Assembly: GCF_028736175.1 (NCBI RefSeq) | Contig: NZ_CP117880.1 | Span: forward strand, 3,906,001 to 3,970,000 | Direction: 5' to 3' | DNA: 64,000 bases | From: Sphingobacterium oryzagri | GTDB taxonomy: Bacteria > Bacteroidota > Bacteroidia > Sphingobacteriales > Sphingobacteriaceae | In this document: in pieces, positions 34,131 through 44,049 of the stretch | Position numbering within the stretch: the stretch's first letter is position 1 | How the letters are laid out: each line of letters opens with the position of its first letter | The notes under the pieces: model-generated | The model's database searches: none | What the model saw: the letters and a program-made list of their open reading frames with translations, nothing else | Told to the model about the DNA's origin: nothing | Position numbers and translations under genes: made by a program

Positions 34131-35906
34131 ATGAAAGAGTTGGCTTATCTTAACAAATACTTCTACAAATATCGCTGGAAGCTTATCCCTGGTGTACTGT
34201 TCGTGATCATCTCCAATTACTTTGGCATATTGCCCGCGAAAGTGATCCGTGAGGCCTTCGACTTGGTTAAAGAAAACATTGATCTCTACCGTTTGTATGA
34301 CGGTTTTGATCGACAAGATCTGGTATATCAAGTCTTCGGGAGCAGCCTTCTTTTTTTCGGCTTTGTCGTGCTCGTATTAGCCTTATTACGCGGTATCTTT
34401 CTATTCTTTATGCGGCAAACGATCATCCTTACTTCGCGGCATATTGAGTACGATCTAAAAAACGAGATTTACAACCATTATCAGCAATTAGACTTTGCCT
34501 TTTTTCGGAAAAACAACACCGGTGACATGATGAATCGTGCGACGGAAGATGTCAATCAGGTACGTAATTATTTGGGGCCAGCCATTATGTACGCTATCAA
34601 CACCGTTGTGCTCTCGATTATGGTCATTTACGCCATGTATGATGTCAATCCCAAGCTCGCGACATACTCGTTGTTGCCGATACCGATCCTTTCGGTCATT
34701 ATCCTTTTTGTCAACAAAATAATCAATCAACGAAGCGAAAAAATCCAGCGCCAACTGTCTGTCCTGTCATCTTTCGTTCAGGAAACGTTTTCGGGTATCC
34801 GCGTCATTAAAACCTATACCCGCGAACAGCAGAAAATGGATGTTTTTGCCAAAGAAAGTAATTTGTACAACAAGGTATCCCTTGATCTTGTACGGGTGCA
34901 AGCGATATTCTTTCCGCTCATCATTTTCCTGATCGGCTTTAGTACCATCATCACGGTGTATGTTGGCGGCATTGAGGTCAACAACGGCACAATAACCGCA
35001 GGAAACATTGCCGAATTTATATTATACGTAAACCAGTTAACGTTCCCGGCCATGTCGCTGGCTTGGGTAACCTCGCTTTTTCAGCGGGCTGCTGCTTCGC
35101 AAAAAAGAATCAACGAGTTTTTAAAAACCAGGTCGGAAATTCCGGATGGTCAGATCGCTGAACCACTGCAAGGCAATATAACGGTAAAAAACCTGAGTTT
35201 TACCTACCCGGAAACGGGCATTAAAGCGATTGACAATTTATCGTTTCACATCGCGAAAGGAAAAACACTTGCGATTATTGGCAAAACGGGCTCCGGCAAA
35301 TCGACACTGGCCAACTTGCTCTTGCGGATGTACGATGCCGATAGTGGAACCGTCTATTACGACGATAAACCGGTGCAACAGTTGCAAACGGAAAGTTTGC
35401 GTGCACAGATAGGTTTTGTACCGCAACAAGTATTTTTGTTTTCTGACACCATCGCCAATAATATCGCTTTCGGCATGGATACGCTGGTGATGGATAAAGC
35501 CGAACAAGCCGCAAAAGATGCGGCAGTTTATGAAAACATTGTCGGCTTTGAAAACGGTTTCCTTACAGCCATTGGCGAACGAGGGATTACACTATCCGGC
35601 GGTCAAAAGCAACGTGTATCAATCGCCAGAGCGTTAATTAAAGATCCCGAAATCCTTATTTTTGACGACTGCTTATCCGCCGTAGATACCAAAACGGAGG
35701 AAGAAATATTGCGTAATCTGGGACGTATCATGAAAGACAAAACGACGATCTTTATTGCTCACCGTATCTCTACGATAAAAAATGCAGATCATATTTTGGT
35801 ACTCGACGACGGAAAAATCATAGAAGAGGGCACGCATGAAGAACTACTAGCGAAAGGTGGTGATTACTTCGAGCTACACGAAAAACAACTCTTAGAGTCG
35901 GATTAA
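34131..35906 (+). CDS. ABC exporter, fused permease/ATPase (MsbA/MDR type)
   Basis: 591 residues: six transmembrane helices (about 15-320) followed by an ABC ATPase (about 345-585). Walker A is GKTGSGKS, the signature is LSGGQKQR, and the H-loop is IAHRIST. The Walker B is ILIFDD, where the second acidic residue is Asp rather than the usual catalytic Glu. This substitution is typical of the degenerate site of heterodimeric exporters (such as TM287/288), but no partner ABC gene is adjacent. Exported substrate unknown. The start at 34131 (MKELAYLNKYFYKYRWK) agrees with the promoter. Confidence 0.88.
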   Translation: MKELAYLNKYFYKYRWKLIPGVLFVIISNYFGILPAKVIREAFDLVKENIDLYRLYDGFDRQDLVYQVFGSSLLFFGFVVLVLALLRGIFLFFMRQTIILTSRHIEYDLKNEIYNHYQQLDFAFFRKNNTGDMMNRATEDVNQVRNYLGPAIMYAINTVVLSIMVIYAMYDVNPKLATYSLLPIPILSVIILFVNKIINQRSEKIQRQLSVLSSFVQETFSGIRVIKTYTREQQKMDVFAKESNLYNKVSLDLVRVQAIFFPLIIFLIGFSTIITVYVGGIEVNNGTITAGNIAEFILYVNQLTFPAMSLAWVTSLFQRAAASQKRINEFLKTRSEIPDGQIAEPLQGNITVKNLSFTYPETGIKAIDNLSFHIAKGKTLAIIGKTGSGKSTLANLLLRMYDADSGTVYYDDKPVQQLQTESLRAQIGFVPQQVFLFSDTIANNIAFGMDTLVMDKAEQAAKDAAVYENIVGFENGFLTAIGERGITLSGGQKQRVSIARALIKDPEILIFDDCLSAVDTKTEEEILRNLGRIMKDKTTIFIAHRISTIKNADHILVLDDGKIIEEGTHEELLAKGGDYFELHEKQLLESD

Positions 35907-35965
35907 TTTTTTTCGACCGCAAAATTCATAACGTTTTGTATATTGCGCAATAATTGACCCTTATT

Positions 35966-37936
35966 ATGCGCCTCTTATTAACAACGTTACTGCTACCGTT
36001 TGTCAGCATCGTGCTTGGCCAACCCGCGGAATTGCCGCCTGTAACTATGCAACAGCTTGTTGCCGCTACGCCTGCTTTTGCGCAGGATGCCGAAGCTTTG
36101 GTCTTACTGGAAAATGGAAGGACACAACTCGAAATTGTCGAATCCGAGCAAGCCCTTTTGGTCGTTCATGACTACAACGTGCGCATCAAAATCCTGAAAA
36201 AAGAAGGCGTAGACAGAGCTAATTTCGAAATTCCCCTCTATGCGTACGGCAAGGATTTTGAAAAAATAATGGATATCAAAGGCTTCAGCTATAATCTTAA
36301 AAACCACAAAATTCAAGAAACCGCGCTTGCGAAAGACGCCATATTTATCAATAAAGAGTCTCCCTACCGCCATGTAGCAAGATTTACTTTGCCGCAAGTG
36401 GAAGAAGGATCGATTATCGATATCCAGTTTAGAATACTTTCGCCTGACATCCTGAATTTTCGTACCTGGCAGTTTCAAGAAGATATTCCGAAAGTAAAAA
36501 GTGTATTTACCGCCGTTATTCCGGCAACCTATCAATATCAGGTTACTTTGCGTGGCCCTTACAAACTAACCGACACTAAAAGTGAGGTTTTGCGTGATCA
36601 CTTTGTGCTCAATGGCGTACGAAATGACTGCTCAAAATTAACCTATACGATGGATAGCATTCCTGCTTTTAAAGAAGAAGACTATATGCTGGCAGCGAAA
36701 AATTACACTTCGGCCATTTTTTTTGAGCTGGAACAGTACTACCTGTCCAGCGGCTCAAAAATACGGGTAACCAAAGAATGGCGCGATGTAGACCGTGAGC
36801 TGCTCGGCGAAAAATCGTTTGGAGGACAACTGAAAAAAGAAGATATTTTCAAAGAAATCTTACCGGCGCTGCTCGAAGGAAAAAACACAGCGCTCGAAAA
36901 AGCGCGCGCTATTTACACGTATATCCAAAAGACCATCAGGTGGAATGATGTGTATGGAAAGTATGCAGAATTTGGGATTAAAGAAAGCTTGGCGCAGCAC
37001 CGCGGCAATGTGGGCGATATAAACCTTGCCTTGATCGCCGCATTGAATGCCGCATCTATACCGGCCTACCCTATCTTGGTATCGACGCGCTCGAATGGGC
37101 TTCCGAACAACTTGCATCCGGTGATTTCCGATTTTAATTACGTCATCGGCGGTGCGGAAATCGATGGAAAAACTGTCCTGCTGGACGCTACCGACGCGCT
37201 TAATCCGTTCGGCGAACTGCCGCTGCGCTGCGTCAACGAAAAAGGACGGATTATCTACTCCAAAAAATCATCCGAATGGATACCGCTGCTGAACGAAGCA
37301 CCATCGATGGTAATCTTCTCTTTTCTTGGTCGACTAGATAGTCTTCAAAATTTAAAAGGCAATCTTGCCATCACCTACAAAGGGCTTGACGCACTTCGCA
37401 AGCGTAATGAAATCGTCTCTTTTCCGAGTGAAGAAGAATACCTTGAACACATGCAAACACGCATTCCAAATATTTCTGTCGTAGCTTCATCGATACGCAA
37501 CGTGCATGAAATTGACGAAACATTAAGTGAACAGCTGGAGATTGAGATACCACTGAGCGATTTTGTACACCAAGGCGTGTTAAATTTCAACCCGATATTG
37601 ATGAACTCGACCAGCAAAAATCCTTTTAATTTAACCGAACGCACGTACCAAGTTGATATGGGATCTAAACGCTACGTGACGCATAATGTCCATATTGAAC
37701 TACCCGCCAACCTGCAAGTCAAATCTAGTCCGAAAAACCTGAATATGCGGTTACCTGACGAAGCTGCACGCTACAGTTACCAATCTGCATTGGAAGGCAA
37801 CCGGTTAACATTTAAGCAAACCGTGGCGTTAAATAAAGCGATCTACTCGGTTGATGAGTACTTTCACCTTAAAGAATTTTATTCCAGAATTATACAGCAA
37901 CAGCATCTAAATTTTGAGCTACAGAAAACAGACTAA
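35966..37936 (+). CDS. Secreted DUF3857 / transglutaminase-fold protein, probably non-catalytic
   Basis: 656 residues with a signal peptide (about 1-19). Residues about 40-240 match DUF3857, and 300-400 match a transglutaminase-like core. In active transglutaminase-like enzymes a Cys sits in a GxCxD context, followed later by His and Asp. Here the region reads HRGNVGDINLALIAALNAA with no Cys, and the His position reads DFNYVIGG; only the final LDATD is kept. It therefore probably binds rather than cleaves. Such proteins are common in Bacteroidetes and of unknown role. First gene of a plus-strand run with a BamA-like barrel and a TonB receptor. Start ATG chosen over TTG 35954. Confidence 0.8.
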   Translation: MRLLLTTLLLPFVSIVLGQPAELPPVTMQQLVAATPAFAQDAEALVLLENGRTQLEIVESEQALLVVHDYNVRIKILKKEGVDRANFEIPLYAYGKDFEKIMDIKGFSYNLKNHKIQETALAKDAIFINKESPYRHVARFTLPQVEEGSIIDIQFRILSPDILNFRTWQFQEDIPKVKSVFTAVIPATYQYQVTLRGPYKLTDTKSEVLRDHFVLNGVRNDCSKLTYTMDSIPAFKEEDYMLAAKNYTSAIFFELEQYYLSSGSKIRVTKEWRDVDRELLGEKSFGGQLKKEDIFKEILPALLEGKNTALEKARAIYTYIQKTIRWNDVYGKYAEFGIKESLAQHRGNVGDINLALIAALNAASIPAYPILVSTRSNGLPNNLHPVISDFNYVIGGAEIDGKTVLLDATDALNPFGELPLRCVNEKGRIIYSKKSSEWIPLLNEAPSMVIFSFLGRLDSLQNLKGNLAITYKGLDALRKRNEIVSFPSEEEYLEHMQTRIPNISVVASSIRNVHEIDETLSEQLEIEIPLSDFVHQGVLNFNPILMNSTSKNPFNLTERTYQVDMGSKRYVTHNVHIELPANLQVKSSPKNLNMRLPDEAARYSYQSALEGNRLTFKQTVALNKAIYSVDEYFHLKEFYSRIIQQQHLNFELQKTD

Positions 37937-38023
37937 TCAGGTAGAGAACGATTAAAAAGTATTATCTTAGCAAACATCTAAACCGAAGGGTTGTTAGTGT
38001 TAAAAAAAGCTTATAGTACATTC

Positions 38024-39310
38024 ATGCGCAGTCATTTAATCGTTCTGTTTTTCCTGATTTTTAGTCTTCCTTCCGCTGCACAGCAAATTATCATCAAAGA
38101 CACGATTACCAATCGGGCGAAAGATACGGTTCCTACTTTTGAAAATCTTTACGATATCAGCGACGGATTTAAAGACATCAGTCGCTTCATCAGACGAGAT
38201 ACCTCCAAGCGTGTCCAGAAAAAACGTTCGGGTATCTCTATCTTACCCAATATCAATTACAATCCCAGTATTGGTTTCCAAATCGGCGCGAAAGTAGTTG
38301 GTGGATTATATTTGGGCGATCGCTCGCATACGGCCATGTCCACTTTTGCGACAGCCGTAAGCTACACAACACGCGGAATTATGGTGGGTTACTTATCGCA
38401 TGACACCTACACCAAGCACAATAAATGGAATATTAAAGGCGGTGCGGTTATCGCCAAAATGGTTGCGCTGGATTACGGTATGGGCATGGGCAATACGATT
38501 CCTACGGATATTCCGCAAGAAGAAGTGCTGAACAATCCACAACGTAACCGGTATGTTAACCAGTATACGGTTTACAGCTTAAATGAGCGTCTTTACAAAC
38601 AGTTGTTGCCAGGCATGTTTGTCGGCGCAGGTGTTTTTATCGAACTGAAACGTAACATCCGAACATTGGGCGAACATCAGGAGACGCCGCTAGCGGTTTA
38701 CAGTGATCTAACGGGCTACAATCCCAACAGTTACAACAACAACGGTCTAATGTTTAACTGGCAATACATGACACGGGATAACCCAAACAGTGCATATAAA
38801 GGAATATACGCCGATGTCGTGTTGCGCATGAGTCAAACATGGATGGGAAGCGCGCAAGAATCTTTTCAATTACAAACGGATTTCCGGAAATATTGGCAAT
38901 TGTCTACAGAACGGCCCAATCATGTCTTAGCATTTTGGCATTGGGGATCTTACAATGTAGCCGGTAAGCTTGCCTATCTTGATCTTCCCGGAACGGGCAG
39001 AGATACCTACTCCCGCATAGGCCGTGGTTACACCGCAGGATATTTTAAAGGCAATTCGTTCTTTTATTCCGAACTGGAATACCGTTTTCCCTTGCTTCGA
39101 AATCAGTTCTTAAGTGGCGTTGTCTTCGCCAATGTACAAACGGCCGACGATCGCTTAGGCACAAAATTATTTCAGCAATGGCAGCCGGCAGCTGGTACGG
39201 GTTTACGCTTATTGTTTAATAAAGCGACTCGCACCAATTTATGTATTGATTACGCTTTTGGACGGTTTGGCCAGCGGGGATTATTTCTTGGCTTGAATGA
39301 GGCTTTTTAA
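38024..39310 (+). CDS. BamA/TamA-family outer-membrane barrel protein
   Basis: 428 residues with a signal peptide (about 1-20, LPSAAQQ). There are no recognisable POTRA repeats; the rest reads as a 16-strand type barrel with alternating hydrophobic strands, ending in an aromatic residue (LGLNEAF), as outer-membrane proteins do. The IGRGYTAGYFKGNSFFYSELEYRFPL stretch matches the conserved region of the bacterial surface antigen (D15/Bac_surface_Ag) family. It probably stands alone in the outer membrane rather than replacing BamA. I used the ATG at 38024 because it gives a good signal peptide; the frame is open from a TTG at 37991. Confidence 0.75.
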   Translation: MRSHLIVLFFLIFSLPSAAQQIIIKDTITNRAKDTVPTFENLYDISDGFKDISRFIRRDTSKRVQKKRSGISILPNINYNPSIGFQIGAKVVGGLYLGDRSHTAMSTFATAVSYTTRGIMVGYLSHDTYTKHNKWNIKGGAVIAKMVALDYGMGMGNTIPTDIPQEEVLNNPQRNRYVNQYTVYSLNERLYKQLLPGMFVGAGVFIELKRNIRTLGEHQETPLAVYSDLTGYNPNSYNNNGLMFNWQYMTRDNPNSAYKGIYADVVLRMSQTWMGSAQESFQLQTDFRKYWQLSTERPNHVLAFWHWGSYNVAGKLAYLDLPGTGRDTYSRIGRGYTAGYFKGNSFFYSELEYRFPLLRNQFLSGVVFANVQTADDRLGTKLFQQWQPAAGTGLRLLFNKATRTNLCIDYAFGRFGQRGLFLGLNEAF

Positions 39311-39394
39311 TTAGCGGGCTGTTGCACGCTATGGTAATAAACCTGCGCGCAGGAGTTACAGGATTTTTTAAATTACGATTCAAAATTATACGAT

Positions 39395-41473
39395 ATGGGC
39401 TTCTCTACATTTTTTTTTGCTACAATCACGCTATGCGCAACCGCTCCTTTACTCGCTAACGCACAACAACAAGCTGATACCGCCACGATCAAACCCGTCA
39501 CAATAAATGCATACTTTGCCGAGCAGCCACTGCTCGGGTTGACTGCTTCTGCGCAATCGTTGGATGCAACACAGATACAGCGGCAGCAAACAACCACGCT
39601 CCTACCCGCCATCAATACGGTCGCTGGCCTGCGCATGGAAGAGCGCTCGCCCGGCAGTTATCGGTTGGCCATGCGCGGCAGCTTGATACGCTCGCCTTTT
39701 GGCATTCGCAACACCAAAATATATTTGGGAGAATTTCCCTTGACAGATGCGGGCGGAAACACCTACCTGAATTTACTGGATCCAAATAGCATCGCCAACA
39801 TCCATATCTTAAAAGGGCCAGATGGCTCGCTTTACGGCGCTAATTCGGGCGGTGTTATACGGATTGATCCAAACGGATTCAACACGGTAGCCGACAAAAA
39901 AGAAATACAATTGTCTGCTGGCTCCTACGGACTTTTTCAGCAGCAACTGACCATACAAGAACAGGTTTCAGAAAAATATCAATTTTCGATTGATCAATCT
40001 TTTATGCGATCCGATGGCTACCGCGATAATACCGCGCTGTTGAAAAAAACGGTACAAACCGCTCACCAATGGCGCTACAATCCGGCGAGTAGCTTGCAGT
40101 TTTTCTTGCTATATGCCGATCTGGGCTATCGCACACCAGGCGGACTTACACAAGCGCAAATGGATGAAAATCCGCGCCAATCCAGACCAGCCGCTGGCGC
40201 AAGTCCGGGAGCTAAAGAGCAACAAGCAGGGATATACAACAAAACCTGGTATGCGGGCATAGCTCATCAAACCAACATCACGCAAAATTTAGCTCATCAT
40301 ATCAGTGTATTCGGATCAAATACCGATTTGGAAAATCCTTTTATCACCAATTACGAAATCCGGTCCGAAAAGAATTTAGGGCTACGCACCTATTTGTCAT
40401 TAACAGGTGATAACAACCGTGCATTCGACTGGCAAATGCAATTGGGACTTGAGACGCAAAAAGGTTGGAACAAGATTCGCAACTTTGATAACGATGGCGG
40501 CACGGCGACGGATCTTCAATACGAGGATGATCTGGATAATCTCCAAACCAGCATTTTTTACCGGGCAATGGCCAAGATCGCTGAGCGCTGGACCGTCGAA
40601 GGCTCGTTGGGTTTAAACAGGGCATCCATCCGCTACGACCGATTGCTTCCAGCAGACGACATCGGTGTTGGCGATATAGATTTTGGAAACATTTGGATGC
40701 CGAGAATCGCGACATCTTATCTTTTGAGTAAGCAAGCCGCGGTTCGGGCCTCGATTTCGAAAGGGTATTCCGCGCCTACGCTGGCCGAGGTGCGCTCTTC
40801 GGATAACAGCATTAACCAAGATTTGCAAGCCGAAACCGGCACCAATTACGAAATTGGCGTACGCCTGGAAACGAAAAACAGACGAATCGTCGGCGATTTG
40901 GCGGCTTACACTTATCAAATGCAAAACGGTATCGTTCGTCAACTGCGTGATAATGGAGCGGAGTACTACGTCAATGCTGGTGAAATGAATCAGCGAGGTA
41001 TCGAAGCCTCCCTAATGGTTGCGATTATCCAGCCGAAACAAAGCGGTGTAGTTCGCGATCTACGGTATCAAGGATCTTTGGCGCGCAATTTCTACACTTT
41101 TGCAGATTATATCAATGGCGATAACGATTTTTCCGGTAATAAAATGACCGCTGTACCCGATTGGACAATCGCTAACAGCCTGATGTTTAACTTTCCAAAG
41201 CAAATTTTCTTAAACGTCTTTCATCAGTATGTTTCAGAAATGCCGTTGAACGATGCAAACAGCGTTTATGCGGAAAAGTATAATCTTGTGCAGGCGAAGG
41301 CTGGCCTAACCCTGCCTACGTCAGGTCGTTTATCGTTCCAGATTTTTGTAGGTGTAGACAATCTTTTGAACGAACGTTACAGTTTGGGCAACGATATCAA
41401 TGCGTTTGGAAATCGCTTCTTTAATCCGGCAGCGCCAAGAAACTACTACGCCGGACTAAAGGTCGCCTTATAA
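39395..41473 (+). CDS. TonB-dependent receptor
   Basis: 692 residues: a signal peptide (about 1-24), a plug domain (about 40-155; LRMEERSPGSYRLAMRGSL, DPNSIANIHILKGPDGSLYG, SGGVIRI) and a barrel with many short periplasmic turns and long loops. The GYSAPTLAEVRSS and DNLLNERY motifs near the end are typical of siderophore or cobalamin-type receptors. No SusD partner and no carboxypeptidase-like N-terminal domain is seen, so it is not a SusC-type receptor. Substrate unknown; a role in iron uptake would be a guess. It follows the barrel gene on the same strand. Confidence 0.88.
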   Translation: MGFSTFFFATITLCATAPLLANAQQQADTATIKPVTINAYFAEQPLLGLTASAQSLDATQIQRQQTTTLLPAINTVAGLRMEERSPGSYRLAMRGSLIRSPFGIRNTKIYLGEFPLTDAGGNTYLNLLDPNSIANIHILKGPDGSLYGANSGGVIRIDPNGFNTVADKKEIQLSAGSYGLFQQQLTIQEQVSEKYQFSIDQSFMRSDGYRDNTALLKKTVQTAHQWRYNPASSLQFFLLYADLGYRTPGGLTQAQMDENPRQSRPAAGASPGAKEQQAGIYNKTWYAGIAHQTNITQNLAHHISVFGSNTDLENPFITNYEIRSEKNLGLRTYLSLTGDNNRAFDWQMQLGLETQKGWNKIRNFDNDGGTATDLQYEDDLDNLQTSIFYRAMAKIAERWTVEGSLGLNRASIRYDRLLPADDIGVGDIDFGNIWMPRIATSYLLSKQAAVRASISKGYSAPTLAEVRSSDNSINQDLQAETGTNYEIGVRLETKNRRIVGDLAAYTYQMQNGIVRQLRDNGAEYYVNAGEMNQRGIEASLMVAIIQPKQSGVVRDLRYQGSLARNFYTFADYINGDNDFSGNKMTAVPDWTIANSLMFNFPKQIFLNVFHQYVSEMPLNDANSVYAEKYNLVQAKAGLTLPTSGRLSFQIFVGVDNLLNERYSLGNDINAFGNRFFNPAAPRNYYAGLKVAL

Positions 41474-41495
41474 CTATTTTTTGTAGATTTATGTT

Positions 41496-41855
41496 ATGGA
41501 AATACAAGGTCAGCAGATCAATCAAAAAAATATAGCCAGCATAGCCACAGATGCGGTTGTCATCCAGGACGTAGAATCGGCCGTTGATTTGATTGGTAAT
41601 ATATATTATCAGGGCTACGACGCATTGGTTCTACAACAAGCGCAGCTTACTCCGGCATTTTTCGACCTCAAAACCAAGCTTGCCGGCGAAGTGCTGCAAA
41701 AATTTAGCAATTACCGTGTACAGCTGGCCATTATAGGCGATTGGCAGCACCTGACTTCCAAAAGCCTGCAAGATTTTATTCGGGAGAGCAACGCCGGCAC
41801 ACGCGTATTCTTCGTTGGTAGCAGCGAAGAAGCGCTATCCAAATTGAGTCTGTAA
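41496..41855 (+). CDS. DUF4180 protein
   Basis: 119-residue soluble protein matching DUF4180: DAVVIQDVESAVDLIGNIYYQGYDALVLQQAQL, then FFDLKTKLAGEVLQKFSNYRVQLAIIGDW and the EALSKLSL end. Family function unknown. It starts 22 bp after the TonB receptor and converges on the methyltransferase gene with only 5 bp between. Confidence 0.8.
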   Translation: MEIQGQQINQKNIASIATDAVVIQDVESAVDLIGNIYYQGYDALVLQQAQLTPAFFDLKTKLAGEVLQKFSNYRVQLAIIGDWQHLTSKSLQDFIRESNAGTRVFFVGSSEEALSKLSL

Positions 41856-41860
41856 CATCG

Positions 41861-43045
41861 CTATTTAACGTCTAATAGACGTTCCAGGTGATGATAACCT
41901 ATACCAAAGTAAGCCTTACTTTGCTCAATTTTTGCCTTTATTTCCGCCTGTCTTGCCGCATTTACACGCTTTTTAACGCCTACGACCAATACATTTTTTG
42001 GCGTGTGTGCATCGGAGACAAATTGAAAAACTTTTGTTTGATAGCCGAAATACTCCATGATTAGCGCCCGAAAGCCATCGGTTAGCATTTCTGCTTGTCG
42101 CTCTAAAAATATGCCGTGTTGCAGCAGAAAATCCAGCGCATTCGTGGCCTTACCTTTTTCCATTTCACGCCGCACCTGTTTATGGCAACAAGGAGCAACC
42201 ACAATAAGATCGGCACCGTGCGCTATCCCTTTTGCAATGGCATCATCCGTTGCCGTATCACAGGCGTGTAAGGCAATTAACACGTTCAACGCCGCCGTCG
42301 GCTGATAATCGGCAATGGTGCCTTGTACAAAAGAAAGTCCATCAAACGTCGACTTTTTTGCAATGTCGTTACAAAGATCGACAAGATCTGCCCGATACTC
42401 TACACCGACGACCGACAGATCTCTATCCAGCACATTGCGCAGATAATCGTAAAGCGCAAACGTCAGGTAGCCCTTACCGGCGCCCATATCCACCACCTGT
42501 AGCTTCTCCTGGGCGGGCAATTCGCTTAGCATGCTGCTCAACAACTCAATGTAATGGTTTATCTGTTTCCACTTATCCTGCGCGTTTTTAAAAACCTTAC
42601 CTTCGGTATCCGTCAAGCGCAATTCTTGCAGATAACGTTTGTTCCCGTGCTGAAGCTTCCTATCCTTTTGCGTATCGTGCGCCAGCGAGGCCGTCGATTT
42701 AGCCGTAGGCTTGTCCTTTTTTACAAACCAATCTGCTTTTTTCCCCAATTGGCAGCTCACGTTGGCCAATACCGTAAACAGCGTCGCCGCATGAAAAGCA
42801 TCCTTGCGCAACCACTGCTTTATTTCAAGCAGCCCTTCATCGATACTGTAATTCTTCGTGATATCCCTAGTTTGATAGCGAAAAGTAAACGACAGCATCC
42901 GCGCCCTTTTAATCAACACCAATTTTACATAGATATTCTTTAGACCAGCTTCTTGGCCTTTATAGTTTCCTAAAGAGAGCTTGATAAAATCTTCCGCTTG
43001 TAAACTGGCGTGTAGCTGATCGATAAATGAAGAATAATGATCCAT
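41861..43045 (-). CDS. Class I SAM-dependent methyltransferase (Methyltransf_32-like)
   Basis: 394 residues. The SAM-binding motif I is LQVVDMGAGKGYLTFALY (about 178-195), and ALHACDTATDDAI with APCCHKQVRREM further on resembles the Methyltransf_32 (GSTCD/RRNAD1-like) family, several members of which are predicted RNA methyltransferases. The N-terminal 150 residues form a separate helical domain. The ATG at 43045 gives MDHYSSFIDQLHASL; the longer frame from 43108 is less likely. Substrate unknown. Confidence 0.8.
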   Translation of the reverse strand: MDHYSSFIDQLHASLQAEDFIKLSLGNYKGQEAGLKNIYVKLVLIKRARMLSFTFRYQTRDITKNYSIDEGLLEIKQWLRKDAFHAATLFTVLANVSCQLGKKADWFVKKDKPTAKSTASLAHDTQKDRKLQHGNKRYLQELRLTDTEGKVFKNAQDKWKQINHYIELLSSMLSELPAQEKLQVVDMGAGKGYLTFALYDYLRNVLDRDLSVVGVEYRADLVDLCNDIAKKSTFDGLSFVQGTIADYQPTAALNVLIALHACDTATDDAIAKGIAHGADLIVVAPCCHKQVRREMEKGKATNALDFLLQHGIFLERQAEMLTDGFRALIMEYFGYQTKVFQFVSDAHTPKNVLVVGVKKRVNAARQAEIKAKIEQSKAYFGIGYHHLERLLDVK

Positions 43046-43200
43046 GATAATGTTATTGAAGCGCAAAGATACATAATTGAAAAAACAGCGTAGCTTGCTA
43101 TTCGTCATAACAGCAGATAAGACGATACAAACAGCACAATTTTACAAAGTCTTAACCCGGTCGGTTTGCTATCCATACCGCGTTTCTGTATTTTTACGTT

Positions 43201-43989
43201 ATGCAATACCCTACGATTAAAGCTGTCTTTTTTGACATCGACGGCACCCTGCTCAGTTTCACCACACACGAAGTTCCTGAATCGACGAAAGAAGCCATTA
43301 AGCAGCTTCAATCCCAAGGGATAAAAGTAATCGTCTCGACCGGTCGATCGATCAATAGTATCGACCATATCAAACAGTTGGATTTCGATGGTTTTATCAC
43401 CTTCAACGGCGGCTACTGCGTAACGACCGATCATGAAGTACTCTTTAAGCAAGCTTTAGATCCGCGCGATATTCAATCGGTATTGGACTATGCCAAGCAA
43501 AAGCCGCTTAGCTTTTCGTTTATGTCCGAACAGGAAATTACAATCTACGATGTCACGCCGGAAATTGCGGGCATGTATGCCCATTTAAATCTGCCTGTTC
43601 CACCGTTGGTAAACATCGATAACGTCGATACAAGCAGTATCTTGCAAACCAATATCTTTTTGGGACCAGAAGATGAAAAAGCGTTTATGGATACCGTCAT
43701 GCCAAACTCCGTAGCATCACGCTGGACTCCTTTATTTGCCGATGTGAATCCAAAAGGGCAAAGCAAACAAGTTGGTATTGATATTTTCTGTAAGCATTTT
43801 GGAATCGAGCTTTCGCAAACGATGGCTTTTGGCGACGGCGGCAACGACATCACCATGTTAAAACATGTGGCAGTCGGTGTAGCGATGGGCAATGCCAATC
43901 CGGAAGTAAAGGAAATAGCCGACTATGTCACGAGTGATGTCGACCAGGATGGTATCTGGAATGCTTTAAAACACTTTCAGGTGCTATAA
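43201..43989 (+). CDS. HAD-superfamily hydrolase, Cof type
   Basis: 262-residue phosphatase. Motif I is FFDIDGTLLSF, motif II is VSTGRS, and motif IV is FGDGGNDITML; the cap domain (about 85-190) is of the Cof/C2B type. Such enzymes dephosphorylate sugar phosphates, FMN or PLP; the substrate cannot be read from the sequence. Divergent from the methyltransferase gene. Confidence 0.88.
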   Translation: MQYPTIKAVFFDIDGTLLSFTTHEVPESTKEAIKQLQSQGIKVIVSTGRSINSIDHIKQLDFDGFITFNGGYCVTTDHEVLFKQALDPRDIQSVLDYAKQKPLSFSFMSEQEITIYDVTPEIAGMYAHLNLPVPPLVNIDNVDTSSILQTNIFLGPEDEKAFMDTVMPNSVASRWTPLFADVNPKGQSKQVGIDIFCKHFGIELSQTMAFGDGGNDITMLKHVAVGVAMGNANPEVKEIADYVTSDVDQDGIWNALKHFQVL

Positions 43990-43991
43990 AT

Positions 43992-44029
43992 AATAAACGA
44001 GCCCTGACTTAAGTCAAGGCTCGTTTATT
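43992..44029. terminator. Bidirectional terminator between the HAD gene and trxB
   Basis: AATAAACGAGCC (43992-44003) and GGCTCGTTTATT (44018-44029) pair perfectly around an inner TGACTTAAGTCA palindrome. It lies between convergent genes and can serve both. Confidence 0.85.
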
Positions 44030-44049
44030 CGTGTTAGAACAATATTTTG

